From: Pandoraea terrae | Lineage (GTDB): Bacteria > Pseudomonadota > Gammaproteobacteria > Burkholderiales > Burkholderiaceae | DNA length: 64,000 nucleotides | Direction: 5' to 3' | Assembly: GCF_902459695.1 (NCBI RefSeq) | Contig: NZ_CABPRZ010000018.1 | Location: 1-64,000, forward strand | In this document: positions 25,490 through 34,837 of the stretch, one piece after another | Position numbering within the stretch: the stretch's first letter is position 1 | Layout: each line of letters starts with the position of its first letter | Translations under genes and position numbers: made by a program | Notes under the pieces: generated by a model | Seen by the model: only the letters and a program-made list of their open reading frames with translations | The model's database searches: none | What the model was told of the DNA's origin: nothing

Positions 25490-26920
25490 ATGGATCTCAA
25501 GCGCTTTGACCGTGCGGCAGAGTGCGAATGGCGCATTGCCGCGCACGGTGCCATGCGCGTGCCAGCGGTGATCTTCGCCAGCGAGTCGCTCATGCGCGAC
25601 ATGGACGACAAGGTCTTCGAGCAAATCACCAACGTGGCCAGCCTGCCGGGCATCGTGACTGCCGCGTACGCGATGCCTGACGCCCACTGGGGTTATGGAT
25701 TTCCGATCGGCGGTGTCGCGGCCTTCGATCCCGATGACGGCGGCGTGATTTCCGCCGGCGGCGTAGGGTTTGACATATCCTGTGGCGTGCGCACCCTGCA
25801 CACCGGCGTGACGGAGAGTGACGTTCGGCGCGTGCAGGTGAGACTTGCCGACCGGCTCTTCGCGCGGATCCCCGCCGGAGTGGGCAGCACGGGAGCCCTG
25901 CGCTTCGCGCCTCGCGAACTCGATACCATTCTCGCCGGCGGCGCGCGCTGGGCGGTTGAACAGGGCTACGGCCGGCCGGATGACCTGGCGCGGATCGAAG
26001 AGCGGGGCTGTGTCGCCGACGCCGCGCCGGACGCGGTGTCCGATGCGGCCAAGCGCCGTCAGCGGGACGAAATGGGGACCCTGGGCTCGGGCAACCACTA
26101 TCTCGAAGTGCAAGTCGTCACCGATACCTACGATGCGCGCCTGGCCGAAGCGTTTTCCATCGAACGGGGTGAGGTCCTGGTGAGCATCCATTGCGGCTCG
26201 CGCGGCCTGGGGCACCAGATCGGCACCGACTACCTGCGGGAAATGGCGATCTCGGCCAAGCAGCAGGGCATTACGCTGCCCGACCGCGAACTGGCCTGCG
26301 CGAGAATCGACTCCTCTCTCGGGCAGCGCTACCTCGGCGCGATGCGGGCCGCGATCAACTGCGCGTTGGCGAACCGCCAGATCCTTACCCACATTACGCG
26401 ACAGGTTTTCGCAGACGTGATTCCGGATGCGGCGCTGAGCTTGCTCTACGACGTCTCGCACAACACCTGCAAGGTCGAGCAGCACGTGGTGGGTGGCGAG
26501 GCTCGGCGCGTGTTCGTTCACCGCAAGGGGGCGACACGCGCCTTCGGCCCCGGTCATCCCGATCTGCCGGAAGCGTTGCGTGATGCTGGCCAGCCGGTCC
26601 TGATTGGCGGCAGCATGGGAACGGCGTCCTACATTCTGGCGGGGTCGGCCGGGGCCATGCAGCGTTCGTTCGGTTCCGCTTGCCACGGTGCAGGCCGCGG
26701 CATGAGTCGGCATGAGGCAGCCAAACGCTGGAACGGGCGCAGCGTCATCGATGAACTGGCGGCGCGCGGCATCCTCATTCGCAGCCTCTCTGCAAGAGGT
26801 GTTGCTGAAGAAGCGCCCGGGGCTTATCACGACGTCGGTGCCGTTGTCGACGCCGCAGAGCTGGCAGGGCTCGCGCGCAAAGTCGCCAGGCTCGAACCCC
26901 TCGTTTGCGTCAAGGGCTGA
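25490..26920 (+). CDS. rtcB: RNA-splicing/repair ligase RtcB
   Basis: GTP- and Mn-dependent ligase that joins RNA 2',3'-cyclic-phosphate or 3'-phosphate ends to 5'-OH ends. The 476-aa protein carries the family motifs in order: MPDAHWGYGFPIGGVAA, GVGFDISCGVR with the metal Cys, LGSGNHYLEVQ, SIHCGSRGLGHQIG, and SACHGAGRGMSR with the guanylylated His. It has the full length of bacterial RtcB. The ATG at 25490 follows AGGGGGATTC. No rtcA or rtcR is next to it; the partner here is archease, which suggests constitutive or separately regulated RNA repair. Confidence 0.93.
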   Translation: MDLKRFDRAAECEWRIAAHGAMRVPAVIFASESLMRDMDDKVFEQITNVASLPGIVTAAYAMPDAHWGYGFPIGGVAAFDPDDGGVISAGGVGFDISCGVRTLHTGVTESDVRRVQVRLADRLFARIPAGVGSTGALRFAPRELDTILAGGARWAVEQGYGRPDDLARIEERGCVADAAPDAVSDAAKRRQRDEMGTLGSGNHYLEVQVVTDTYDARLAEAFSIERGEVLVSIHCGSRGLGHQIGTDYLREMAISAKQQGITLPDRELACARIDSSLGQRYLGAMRAAINCALANRQILTHITRQVFADVIPDAALSLLYDVSHNTCKVEQHVVGGEARRVFVHRKGATRAFGPGHPDLPEALRDAGQPVLIGGSMGTASYILAGSAGAMQRSFGSACHGAGRGMSRHEAAKRWNGRSVIDELAARGILIRSLSARGVAEEAPGAYHDVGAVVDAAELAGLARKVARLEPLVCVKG

Positions 26921-27030
26921 CCGGTCAGCCTGGGCCGGTTCAATGCCTGCGCCGTCAAGGGCAAGCGAGCCCCGCTCTCCTATACTTGAGCATGCGCTTT
27001 TGGGCGGCGCTGCCAAGCAAGGAGATCGAG

Positions 27031-28410
27031 ATGGCTCAAGGCTTCGACGCAATCATCATCGGCACCGGACAAGCGGGCCCCGCGCTCGCCGCGCGGCTGT
27101 CCGGCGCGGGCATGAAGGTGGCCATCATCGAGCGCGCGCGGTTCGGCGGCACCTGTGTGAACACCGGCTGCATTCCCACCAAAACCCTGATTGCAAGCGC
27201 GTACGCAGCCCAAACGGCGCGACGGGCTGCCGAGTACGGCGTGACGATCGGCGGGCCGGTAACCGTCGACATGAAGCGGGTGAAAGCACGCAAGGACGAA
27301 ATCTCCGGTCACTCCAGCAACGGTGTGGAACAGTGGCTGCGCGGTTTGGAGAACGGCACGGTCTACCACGGCCACGCCCGCTTTGAGAGCGCGCGAACCG
27401 TGCGGGTGAACGGCGAACTGCTGGAAGCCGACCGGATCTTTGTGAACGTGGGTGGACGCGCCTTGATTCCGCCCATGCCCGGGTTGGATAAGGTGCCGTA
27501 TCTCACCAACTCGAGCATGATGGAGGTGAATTTTCTACCGGAGCACTTGATCGTCATCGGCGGGAGCTACGTGGGCCTTGAGTTTGGCCAGATGTACCGG
27601 CGCTTCGGGGCCCGCGTGACCATCGTCGAAAAGGGCCCGCGCCTGATTCAGCGCGAAGACGAGGACGTGTCACAAGCGGTGCGGGAAATCCTGGAAAGCG
27701 AGGGGATCGAAATCCGGCTCGATGCCAATTGCCTGACCGCGCGCAGCGAGGGCAGCCGCATTGTCGTCGGGCTGGATTGCAGTGCCGGGGATCGCGACGT
27801 CCATGGCTCGCATCTGCTGCTCGCGGTCGGCCGCGTGCCCAATACCGACGACCTGGGGCTCGCCAGCGCAGGGGTCGAGACCGACGCTCGCGGGTATATC
27901 ACGGTGGACGAGCAACTGCGCACCAACGTAGCTGGCATCTGGGCGCTGGGCGACTGCAACGGCCGCGGCGCGTTCACGCATACCTCGTACAACGATTACG
28001 AGATCGTCGCTGCCAACCTCCTCGACAACGACGCGCGCAAGGTGTCGGATCGCATCGCGGCCTACGCCATGTTCATCGACCCGCCGCTTGGCCGCGCCGG
28101 CATGACGGCGTCGGAAGCCAGGCAAACCGGGCGCAAGGTGCTGGTCGGTACCCGCCCGATGACACGCGTTGCGCGAGCCGTGGAGAAGGGCGAGAGCCAG
28201 GGTTTCATGAAGGTGCTCGTCGATGCGCAAAGCGGGGCGATTCTCGGTGCCTCGATCCTGGGCGTGACCGGCGACGAGGTGATTCACTCGCTGCTCGACG
28301 TCATGTATGCGAAAGCGCCTTACACAACGATTAGCCGCGCGATGCACATCCATCCAACGGTTTCTGAATTGGTGCCCACGCTGCTTCAGGAGTTGCGGCC
28401 GCTGGAATAG
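27031..28410 (+). CDS. class I pyridine nucleotide-disulfide oxidoreductase
   Basis: FAD- and NAD(P)H-dependent flavoprotein of 459 aa related to mercuric reductase and dihydrolipoamide dehydrogenase. It has the FAD motif IIIGTGQAGPALAARL, redox-active CVNTGC, NAD-binding VIGGSYVGLEFG, the GDCNGRGAFTHTSY block, and the C-terminal dimer HIHPTVSEL with the His-Glu acid-base pair. It lacks the vicinal Cys pair of mercuric reductase, so mercury reduction is unlikely. The ATG at 27031 follows AAGGAGATCGAG. It lies 110 bp downstream of rtcB. Substrate unknown. Confidence 0.85.
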   Translation: MAQGFDAIIIGTGQAGPALAARLSGAGMKVAIIERARFGGTCVNTGCIPTKTLIASAYAAQTARRAAEYGVTIGGPVTVDMKRVKARKDEISGHSSNGVEQWLRGLENGTVYHGHARFESARTVRVNGELLEADRIFVNVGGRALIPPMPGLDKVPYLTNSSMMEVNFLPEHLIVIGGSYVGLEFGQMYRRFGARVTIVEKGPRLIQREDEDVSQAVREILESEGIEIRLDANCLTARSEGSRIVVGLDCSAGDRDVHGSHLLLAVGRVPNTDDLGLASAGVETDARGYITVDEQLRTNVAGIWALGDCNGRGAFTHTSYNDYEIVAANLLDNDARKVSDRIAAYAMFIDPPLGRAGMTASEARQTGRKVLVGTRPMTRVARAVEKGESQGFMKVLVDAQSGAILGASILGVTGDEVIHSLLDVMYAKAPYTTISRAMHIHPTVSELVPTLLQELRPLE

Positions 28411-28461
28411 TGGCGGCGACCCTTGCTTGCCGGTATCGGCCGCCGTAGGCTGCTCGCCCGT

Positions 28462-30285
28462 TCACGCCGAGCCGGCGGGGTGCGGCGCAGCGGCGCGCTG
28501 CGCCATCAGCCCAGAGGGTTCGCCGAACTGCAGGGCGGCAAACTGCGCGTAGAGCGGCGAGGTCTGCAGGAGTTCGGCGTGGCGGCCCTGCGCAACGATG
28601 CGGCCTTGCTCCAGCACGATGATGCGGTCGGCCTGCTGCACGGTCGAGAGGCGGTGCGCGATGACCAGCGTGGTGCGATTGTGTGCAGCGTTATCCAGTG
28701 CCTGTTGCACCAGCCGTTCGCTGGTGGCATCGAGCGCGCTGGTCGCCTCGTCGAGCAGCAGGATGGGCGGATTCTTCAGGATCGCGCGGGCGATCGCGAT
28801 GCGCTGGCGCTGTCCGCCCGAGAGCCGTACCCCGCGCTCGCCAAGAAACGTGTCATACCGTTGCGGCAGTTCCTCGATGAACCCGGCCGCAGCGGCCATT
28901 TCGGCGGCCTGCTGCACTTGCGCGAGCGTGGCTTCGGGCGCGCCGTAGCGGATATTGTCGAGCACGCTGCCGGAAAAGATCACCGATTCCTGCAGCACCA
29001 CACCGATATGCCGGCGCAACTCGGCGAGCGGCACATGCCGCGTCGGCACGCCGTTGATCAGGATGCTGCCGGCCTGCGGGTCGTAAAAGCGAAGCAGCAG
29101 TTGGAACAGTGTGGTCTTGCCGGCGCCGGACGGTCCCACCAGCGCTACATGCTCGCCCGGGCGGACGGTGAGTGAGAGACCGGAGAGCGCTGCGATACCG
29201 GGCCGTGACGGATACGAGAAGCTGAGGTTGTCGAAGCGGACGCCGTCACCGCGCGCCGGCAGCGGCTCGGCCGCCTCGGCCTGCGCAACGGGCGAGCGCG
29301 CCGCCAGCAGCTGCAGCAACCGCTCGGTGGCGCCCGCGGCCCGCTGCAGTTCGCCCCACACCTCGGCGACCGCCCCCACGGCCCCGGCGGTGACCACCGC
29401 GTAAAGGATGAACTGGGACAATTGTCCGGCGGTCATCCGCCCGCCCAGTACTGCCTGCGCGCCGAGCCACAGCACGAACACGATGGCGGCAAACACCAAT
29501 ACGATGACCACGACGGTTAGCCAGGCACGCGCCCGAATGCGCGCGAGCGCCGTCTCGAATGCGGCTTCCACCGCGTCCGCAAAACGCTGCCCCTCGTAGG
29601 GTTCCTGCGCAAACGACTGCACCGTCGGCATGGCATTGAGCACCTCACCGGCGAGCGCGCTCGCGTTCGCCACCTTGTCCTGGCTGGCGCGCGAGAGCCG
29701 CCGCACGCGCCGCCCGAAGACGGCGATGGGCACGACCACGACGACCAGCGTGACCAGGATGTAGCCGGACAGCAGCGGGCTGGTCACCGCCAGCATCGCC
29801 ACGCCACCGACGAGCAGGAAGAAGTTGCGCAACCCCATCGACAGGCTGGTGCCCACCACGGTCTGGATCAGCGTGGTGTCGGTGGTGAGCCGCGACAGCA
29901 CCTCCCCGGTCTGCGTGGTTTCGAAGAACTGCGGACTCATCCCCAGCACGTGGTCGTAGACCGCCCGCCGCAGGTCGGCCGTGACCCGCTCGCCCAGCCA
30001 CGACACCAGGTAGAAGCGCAGTGCCGTGGCCCCGGCCAGCACCACCGAAACGGCGAACAGCGCCAGGAAATAGCGGTCGATATGGGCCGGATTTCCCGCG
30101 GCGAAGCCCCGGTCGATCAGGTATTTGAACGTCACCGGCAGCGCCAACGTGGCGCCCGCCGCCGTCACGAGTGCTGCGAAAGCGAGCCCCCAGCGCCCGG
30201 CGTAAGGGCGCAGGAAGGGCAACAGGGCGAACAGGGGAACGATATGTGGCGAGGGCGGCGAGGGCGGGGCGGCGGCGTCTGGCAT
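28462..30285 (-). CDS. ABC exporter half-transporter (fused permease-ATPase, MsbA-like)
   Basis: Inner-membrane exporter of 607 aa. The N-terminal six-helix ABC type 1 domain covers about residues 20-310 (LALPVTFKYLIDRGF, FETTQTGEVLSRLTTDT). The ATPase follows with Walker A GPSGAGKTTLFQLLLRF, signature LSGGQRQRIAIARA and Walker B LLLDEATSALD. The ATG at 30285 has AGGA six bases upstream and is preferred over the ATG at 30312. It is divergent from the dioxygenase gene and convergent with the oxidoreductase gene. The exported substrate (lipid, drug or other) cannot be told. Confidence 0.87.
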   Translation of the reverse strand: MPDAAAPPSPPSPHIVPLFALLPFLRPYAGRWGLAFAALVTAAGATLALPVTFKYLIDRGFAAGNPAHIDRYFLALFAVSVVLAGATALRFYLVSWLGERVTADLRRAVYDHVLGMSPQFFETTQTGEVLSRLTTDTTLIQTVVGTSLSMGLRNFFLLVGGVAMLAVTSPLLSGYILVTLVVVVVPIAVFGRRVRRLSRASQDKVANASALAGEVLNAMPTVQSFAQEPYEGQRFADAVEAAFETALARIRARAWLTVVVIVLVFAAIVFVLWLGAQAVLGGRMTAGQLSQFILYAVVTAGAVGAVAEVWGELQRAAGATERLLQLLAARSPVAQAEAAEPLPARGDGVRFDNLSFSYPSRPGIAALSGLSLTVRPGEHVALVGPSGAGKTTLFQLLLRFYDPQAGSILINGVPTRHVPLAELRRHIGVVLQESVIFSGSVLDNIRYGAPEATLAQVQQAAEMAAAAGFIEELPQRYDTFLGERGVRLSGGQRQRIAIARAILKNPPILLLDEATSALDATSERLVQQALDNAAHNRTTLVIAHRLSTVQQADRIIVLEQGRIVAQGRHAELLQTSPLYAQFAALQFGEPSGLMAQRAAAPHPAGSA

Positions 30286-30420
30286 GACGATTCCTGAGGG
30301 GGCGGCGATCATCTCGATTGTGCCAGCGCTCCAGATTCGAAGTGTTGCCGTATTGCGTGCCCGCTGCCGCGCGAGTCGTATACTTGTGCTACGCCCGCAC
30401 CTCCGCCGAAGGAGAAGAAC

Positions 30421-31164
30421 GTGAACGATACTGATGGAAAGGCAAGCTCGCTCATGCGCCGTCGCAAGGCGCTGGGGATGCTCGGCGCGGCCGCGGCCGC
30501 CGTGCTTGCGGAACGCTCGGATGCGCAGCCCGGCGCCAGCGGTTCAGCGAAGCGCAAACAGCCCGCCTGTATCCTCACGCCTGAACAGACCGAAGGTCCC
30601 TATTTTGTTGACGAGCGTCTGAACCGCTCCGACATTCGTGTCGACCCCACTGATGGACTTGCGAGGCCAGGCGTGCCACTGGCATTAGTCCTGCGTATCT
30701 CTTCGATAAGCAGCGCGGGTTGCACGCCCCTGACTGGCGCTGTCGTGGATATTTGGCATTGTGACGCGGCAGGCATTTACTCGGATGTTGCCGATCCGGG
30801 TTTCAGTTCGCTCGGCAAGAAGTTTCTGCGCGGCTATCAAGTGACGGACGCGAATGGGAACGCCCGGTTCGTCACCGTATATCCCGGATGGTATCGAGGC
30901 CGAGCGGTTCACATCCACTTCAAGGTTCGCGCCAAAGCCGGTTCAGGGCAGGGCTATGAATTTACGTCGCAGTTGTACTTCGATGACGCGATCACGGATC
31001 GAGTGCATGCGCGTAACCCCTATGCCGGCAGGGGCCAACGGAAAGTCAAAAACGAGGGGGACGCCATTTTTCGAGACGGCGGCAGTCAACTGGTGCTCTC
31101 GCTGGTCGAAGGCACCCAAGGCTACTCGGCGACGTTCGACGTTGGGCTGCGGATGCCTCGGTGA
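30421..31164 (+). CDS. exported intradiol ring-cleavage dioxygenase-like protein
   Basis: Protein of 247 aa with the catechol/protocatechuate 3,4-dioxygenase fold. Non-haem Fe(III) ligands appear as Tyr in GIYSD, Tyr in YPGWY and His in HIHFK; the domain opens with TPEQTEGPYFVDE. The N terminus (SLMRRRKALGMLGAAAAAVL) looks like a twin-arginine or Sec export signal, unlike cytosolic PcaH/CatA. The GTG start at 30421 follows AAGGAGAAGAAC. No beta-ketoadipate genes are near, so it may attack extracellular or periplasmic aromatics. Confidence 0.85.
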   Translation: MNDTDGKASSLMRRRKALGMLGAAAAAVLAERSDAQPGASGSAKRKQPACILTPEQTEGPYFVDERLNRSDIRVDPTDGLARPGVPLALVLRISSISSAGCTPLTGAVVDIWHCDAAGIYSDVADPGFSSLGKKFLRGYQVTDANGNARFVTVYPGWYRGRAVHIHFKVRAKAGSGQGYEFTSQLYFDDAITDRVHARNPYAGRGQRKVKNEGDAIFRDGGSQLVLSLVEGTQGYSATFDVGLRMPR

Positions 31165-31226
31165 GTCGATGGCGGCAGGCGATCGTCGACAACGTGTCCA
31201 ACCCTCGATGAACGGCACGCCTTGGC

Positions 31227-32312
31227 CTAGAGGTCGAGACGCCGGAAGTAGCCGGTCAGTTCAAGATAGCCGTGCCCGACAACCTGGGCGCCGCGCAGTG
31301 CGGTGACTGCGCCTTCCCAGTAGATCGCGCCAGTGCTGGCCCGGCTATCGAGTTCCTGGTCGTCCATCAGGGGTACGAGGTCGAGCGCGAGTTCGCCTGC
31401 GTGGACCTGCATCGATACGGGATATTCGGTACCGGTGCGCGGCGAACGCCAGCGGCGCCGGGGTACGAAGTTGACAGCGGCGGCAGGCAGGCGTGTGACG
31501 CTGCCGTCGGCATGCCGCAGCGCGCCGCCCGCCCAGAACTTTCCTCCGGATTTGTCGCGGATCTGGAAAGCCATCAACGCACCTCCGTCATCGAGATTGA
31601 TGCCGATCCAATCCCAACCGACCGCCTGTTCGGCCAACAACGCAGACGACCACTCGTGATCCAGCCATGCGGTGCCCCTGACGTTCTCCCGCACACCCTG
31701 GCGGGTGAGGACTCCGCTCACGCCGAGTTGCGGTTGGCTGTAGTAGTAGCTCGCCTGCGCCGGGAGAGGCCCCTTCCGGCTGTAGCCCCGTTCACCCTGC
31801 AGCAGGGGCGGCTGGGGTGGCCGTAGCACGAGTTCGAAGGTGAAGTCGCGTGCGTCGAGCATGGTTCGATAAGTGCCGCCCGCGTCTCGCTGGAGGGACC
31901 AGGCACCGATGTGCACATCGGTGTCGCCGCGGGCCGCCTCGGCCAGTCCAAACCCGCTGCGCGCAGCGCGCTGCTCATGCTGCAGACTGCCGAGCGCGGG
32001 ATCGGACACGGCCGCGTGGGCAAACAACAGTTCCGTGGGCGCAAAACGGCTGGGGTTGGTTTGATCGAGCGGCGGGCGCGAACGGAAGAAGGTCACCTGG
32101 AAGCCGAGCGGCTTGCCGCCCGCGGTTTCCAGCCACCCGGTGATGTACCACCATTCGGTGCGGAAATCCGGGTGGGCGCCATAATCACTCGGGAAGCTTA
32201 GTGCGTGGCCCGGTACGACGGGGGGATAGGCCGGCAGGTTGTCCTGCGGCCGGACGGCAGCCGACAGCATTACCCAGAGCAATGCGAGGATCAGGGAGAT
32301 GCGTTTTGTCAC
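31227..32312 (-). CDS. AttH/CrtC-like lipocalin-fold lipoprotein-export partner, unknown function
   Basis: Exported protein of 361 aa. Starting at the GTG 32312, just behind GGGAGGACTG, gives a signal peptide (VTKRISLILALLWVML); longer upstream starts do not. The mature part matches the AttH / carotenoid 1,2-hydratase-like double lipocalin fold, with HPDFRTEWWYITGWL, PLGFQVTFFR, GTAWLDHEWSS and WDWIGINLDDG. The start overlaps the stop of the FtsX-like permease (GTGA), so the ATPase, permease and this protein are one unit, as in the att and related ABC loci. The reaction, if any, is unknown. Confidence 0.8.
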   Translation of the reverse strand: MTKRISLILALLWVMLSAAVRPQDNLPAYPPVVPGHALSFPSDYGAHPDFRTEWWYITGWLETAGGKPLGFQVTFFRSRPPLDQTNPSRFAPTELLFAHAAVSDPALGSLQHEQRAARSGFGLAEAARGDTDVHIGAWSLQRDAGGTYRTMLDARDFTFELVLRPPQPPLLQGERGYSRKGPLPAQASYYYSQPQLGVSGVLTRQGVRENVRGTAWLDHEWSSALLAEQAVGWDWIGINLDDGGALMAFQIRDKSGGKFWAGGALRHADGSVTRLPAAAVNFVPRRRWRSPRTGTEYPVSMQVHAGELALDLVPLMDDQELDSRASTGAIYWEGAVTALRGAQVVGHGYLELTGYFRRLDL

Positions 32313-34834
32313 CAGTCCTCCCGTACTGCGCGCACCGCCCCGGCCGACATCGCCCGCCGTCCGCTGGCCAGGGCGGTCAGCATGGCAGCAGCTACCAGCG
32401 TCAACGCAATGGTGGCTAGCAGGCCCCATGGCATGTGCAGCGTCATCGTCCAGTGGAATGATTGCGGGTTGACAACGTGGATCAGGATCAGCGCAATACC
32501 CCATCCGAGCGCCAGGCCGGCGCCCACGCCGAGCAGCGCCAGCAAGGCGCCCTCCAGCGCCAGCATCGCACCGATCTGCCGGCGCGTCACGCCCACATGC
32601 CGCAGCATGCCGAATTCACGCGAGCGCGCCAATGCCTGCGCACCAAAGCTGGCGCCAATGCCGGACAGGCCGATGGCGATGGCGACGCCCTCCAGCAGAT
32701 AGGTCACGGCGAAGCTGCGGTCGAAGATCCGCAGACCCGCAGCGCGTATCTCGCCGGGTTCCGCGATCTCGATCTGCCCGGCACCGGGCAGGCGCTGGCG
32801 CAGGCTTTGCACTGCCTGCGTCGTGCCGACACCCGGTGCAAGCCACAGGGCGGCGTCGGTAATGCGCTGGTCGCGACTCAGGCGACGGTAATCATCGAGG
32901 TCGATCACGATCGCCCCATACTGGCGGGCGTAGTCGCGCCAGATGCCGGCTACCGTGACCGGGACCGGCCGCCCGGCGAGCGGCAGGCTGATACGTTGGC
33001 CGGGATGCATGCCATACAGGTCTGCCATCGCCTCGCTGACCCAGATTGGCGGCGGATCACCTGTGCGTGGCTGGGTGGGCATGCCGATGATTGCCAAACG
33101 GGCCGCAGGATGGTGTTTGTCGACGGGTTTGGCGATCAGCGCCACCGGCGGCAGGCGCGGATCGAGCAGGATCTGGTTTGTGCGCATGAACTCGGCCCGG
33201 GCGATGCCGGGTGCGGTGGCAATGATCTGCTGGTCGGCGCCGGAGAAATAGCCCGTATCGCCGCTCGCGGACGCGCGCAAATAAAGTTGGGCCGGCAGCA
33301 CGATGTTTAGCCACTGATCGAGTGAGACACGAAAGCTCGTGACCATGATCGCCATGGCGGCCATCAGGCTGAAGCTCACCAGGATTCCTGCCAGTCCGAT
33401 GGCGGCGCGCCCTGGCGCGCCGCTGAGTTGCGCCAGCGCCAGATAAGGCACGGATCGGCGCCCACGTGGCAGGATGCTGAAGATCCAATGCGCGAGGCGC
33501 GGCATCAACAGGATGGCCCCGACCAGCAACAGGCCGACCGCCACGTAGGCGAATACCGGAAGCCCGGCCACGGGTTCGGCCTTGGTCAATGCAACACCTG
33601 CCGCGACGATTGCCAGCGCCGGCCACGGCGAGCGCAGGCGCTTGAGGGGCGTTTCCTCGTCGCCCGCCTTGAGCATTTGCGCCGGCCGCGCGCGCGAAGC
33701 CTCCCATGCAGGTGCAAGACTGCCGATCAGCGCTGTGGCCACGCCGAGCGCGGCGAACGCCAGCGCGGTGCCGGCGTTGAAGTGCACCGACGGTCGTATC
33801 CCTGGAAAATATCCGCCGCCGAGATCGCCGCCCGCATAACGCAGCACCATGGCCGCCAGCGCCAAGCCGAGCGTGGTGCCGAGCAGGGCGCCCGCCAGGC
33901 CAAGCGCCGCACCTTCGGCCAGCACCAGGCGCAGCAGGGCGCCGCGGCTCATGCCCAGCGCGCGCAGCAGCGCCAGTTGCGTGCGCCGCCGGATGATCGA
34001 CAGCGCCTGGGTCGAAAACACCAGGAAGGCGCCGGTAAACAGTGCCACCAGCGCCAGCACGCCCAGATTCACGCGATAGGCTCGGGACAGGTCCGAGGCG
34101 GTTCGCTGGTCGTCATCGGGCGTGGCCGCCGTCACGCCGGCCGGCAGCAGCGGCGCCAGTGTCCGGCGGAAGGCTGCCACGTCCACGCCCGGCCGCAGCC
34201 GGAGATCGATGCGCTGCAGCAAGCCGAGACGCCCGAAGTGCCATTGCGCCGCCCCGATATCGATGACGCCCAGGCGCAGCGCTTCACTGGTGACGGGTAG
34301 CGTGCCGGCAACGCGCAGCGCGAGGGTCCCCAGTCCCACTTGCACGGTAAGCATGTCGCCCGGTCTCAGGTTGAGCCAGGCCAGCGCAGCCGGTGAGAGA
34401 AATACTGCGGTGGGCGCCAGCAGGTCGAGATTGCCCGCCTGTGTTTGGGCGGGACGCCCGATAAGCCCGGGATTGACTGCTGCCACGCGGAACGCGTCGA
34501 CGCCGAGCAACTTGAGCGCCTCGCGGCGTGCCGGCAAGTGTGCATCGACCTCGACCACGGGACTGGCCGCCGCCACCTGCGGCAAGCGCGCGACGCGCGC
34601 GTAAAGCGTTTCATCGAAGCCGCTGCGCGGTCCGCGGATTTCCAGATCGGCCTGGCCCGCGAGCGCGCGTGTTCCCTGTGAGAACTCGGTCAGGGCAGCA
34701 TGGTTGATCAGATGCACGGCGTAGCCCATCGCCACGCCGATGGCGATCGCGATGATGCTGACGACGGACCGGCCCGCGTGAGCGCGCAGTTCTGCCATGA
34801 GCAGCGCCGGCAAAAGGGGATGAAAGACCCGCAT
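32309..34834 (-). CDS. FtsX/MacB-type ABC permease, duplicated MacB_PCD-FtsX architecture
   Basis: Inner-membrane protein of 841 aa with about ten transmembrane helices arranged as two FtsX modules. The N-terminal helix (VVSIIAIAIGVAMGYAV) is followed by a periplasmic domain. A four-helix block lies near 255-480, then a second periplasmic domain, and three helices end the protein (LEGALLALLGVGAGLALGWG). This two-module layout is that of LolCDE-like and AttF/AttG-like permeases that extract lipid or lipoprotein from the membrane rather than pump drugs. It begins 3 bp after the ATPase stop. Confidence 0.87.
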   Translation of the reverse strand: MRVFHPLLPALLMAELRAHAGRSVVSIIAIAIGVAMGYAVHLINHAALTEFSQGTRALAGQADLEIRGPRSGFDETLYARVARLPQVAAASPVVEVDAHLPARREALKLLGVDAFRVAAVNPGLIGRPAQTQAGNLDLLAPTAVFLSPAALAWLNLRPGDMLTVQVGLGTLALRVAGTLPVTSEALRLGVIDIGAAQWHFGRLGLLQRIDLRLRPGVDVAAFRRTLAPLLPAGVTAATPDDDQRTASDLSRAYRVNLGVLALVALFTGAFLVFSTQALSIIRRRTQLALLRALGMSRGALLRLVLAEGAALGLAGALLGTTLGLALAAMVLRYAGGDLGGGYFPGIRPSVHFNAGTALAFAALGVATALIGSLAPAWEASRARPAQMLKAGDEETPLKRLRSPWPALAIVAAGVALTKAEPVAGLPVFAYVAVGLLLVGAILLMPRLAHWIFSILPRGRRSVPYLALAQLSGAPGRAAIGLAGILVSFSLMAAMAIMVTSFRVSLDQWLNIVLPAQLYLRASASGDTGYFSGADQQIIATAPGIARAEFMRTNQILLDPRLPPVALIAKPVDKHHPAARLAIIGMPTQPRTGDPPPIWVSEAMADLYGMHPGQRISLPLAGRPVPVTVAGIWRDYARQYGAIVIDLDDYRRLSRDQRITDAALWLAPGVGTTQAVQSLRQRLPGAGQIEIAEPGEIRAAGLRIFDRSFAVTYLLEGVAIAIGLSGIGASFGAQALARSREFGMLRHVGVTRRQIGAMLALEGALLALLGVGAGLALGWGIALILIHVVNPQSFHWTMTLHMPWGLLATIALTLVAAAMLTALASGRRAMSAGAVRAVREDW

Positions 34835-34837
34835 CGT

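Noticed and set aside
27031-28410. Mercuric reductase
   Set aside because: The CVNTGC site is shared by the whole class I family. The C-terminal vicinal Cys pair of MerA and any other mer gene are missing.
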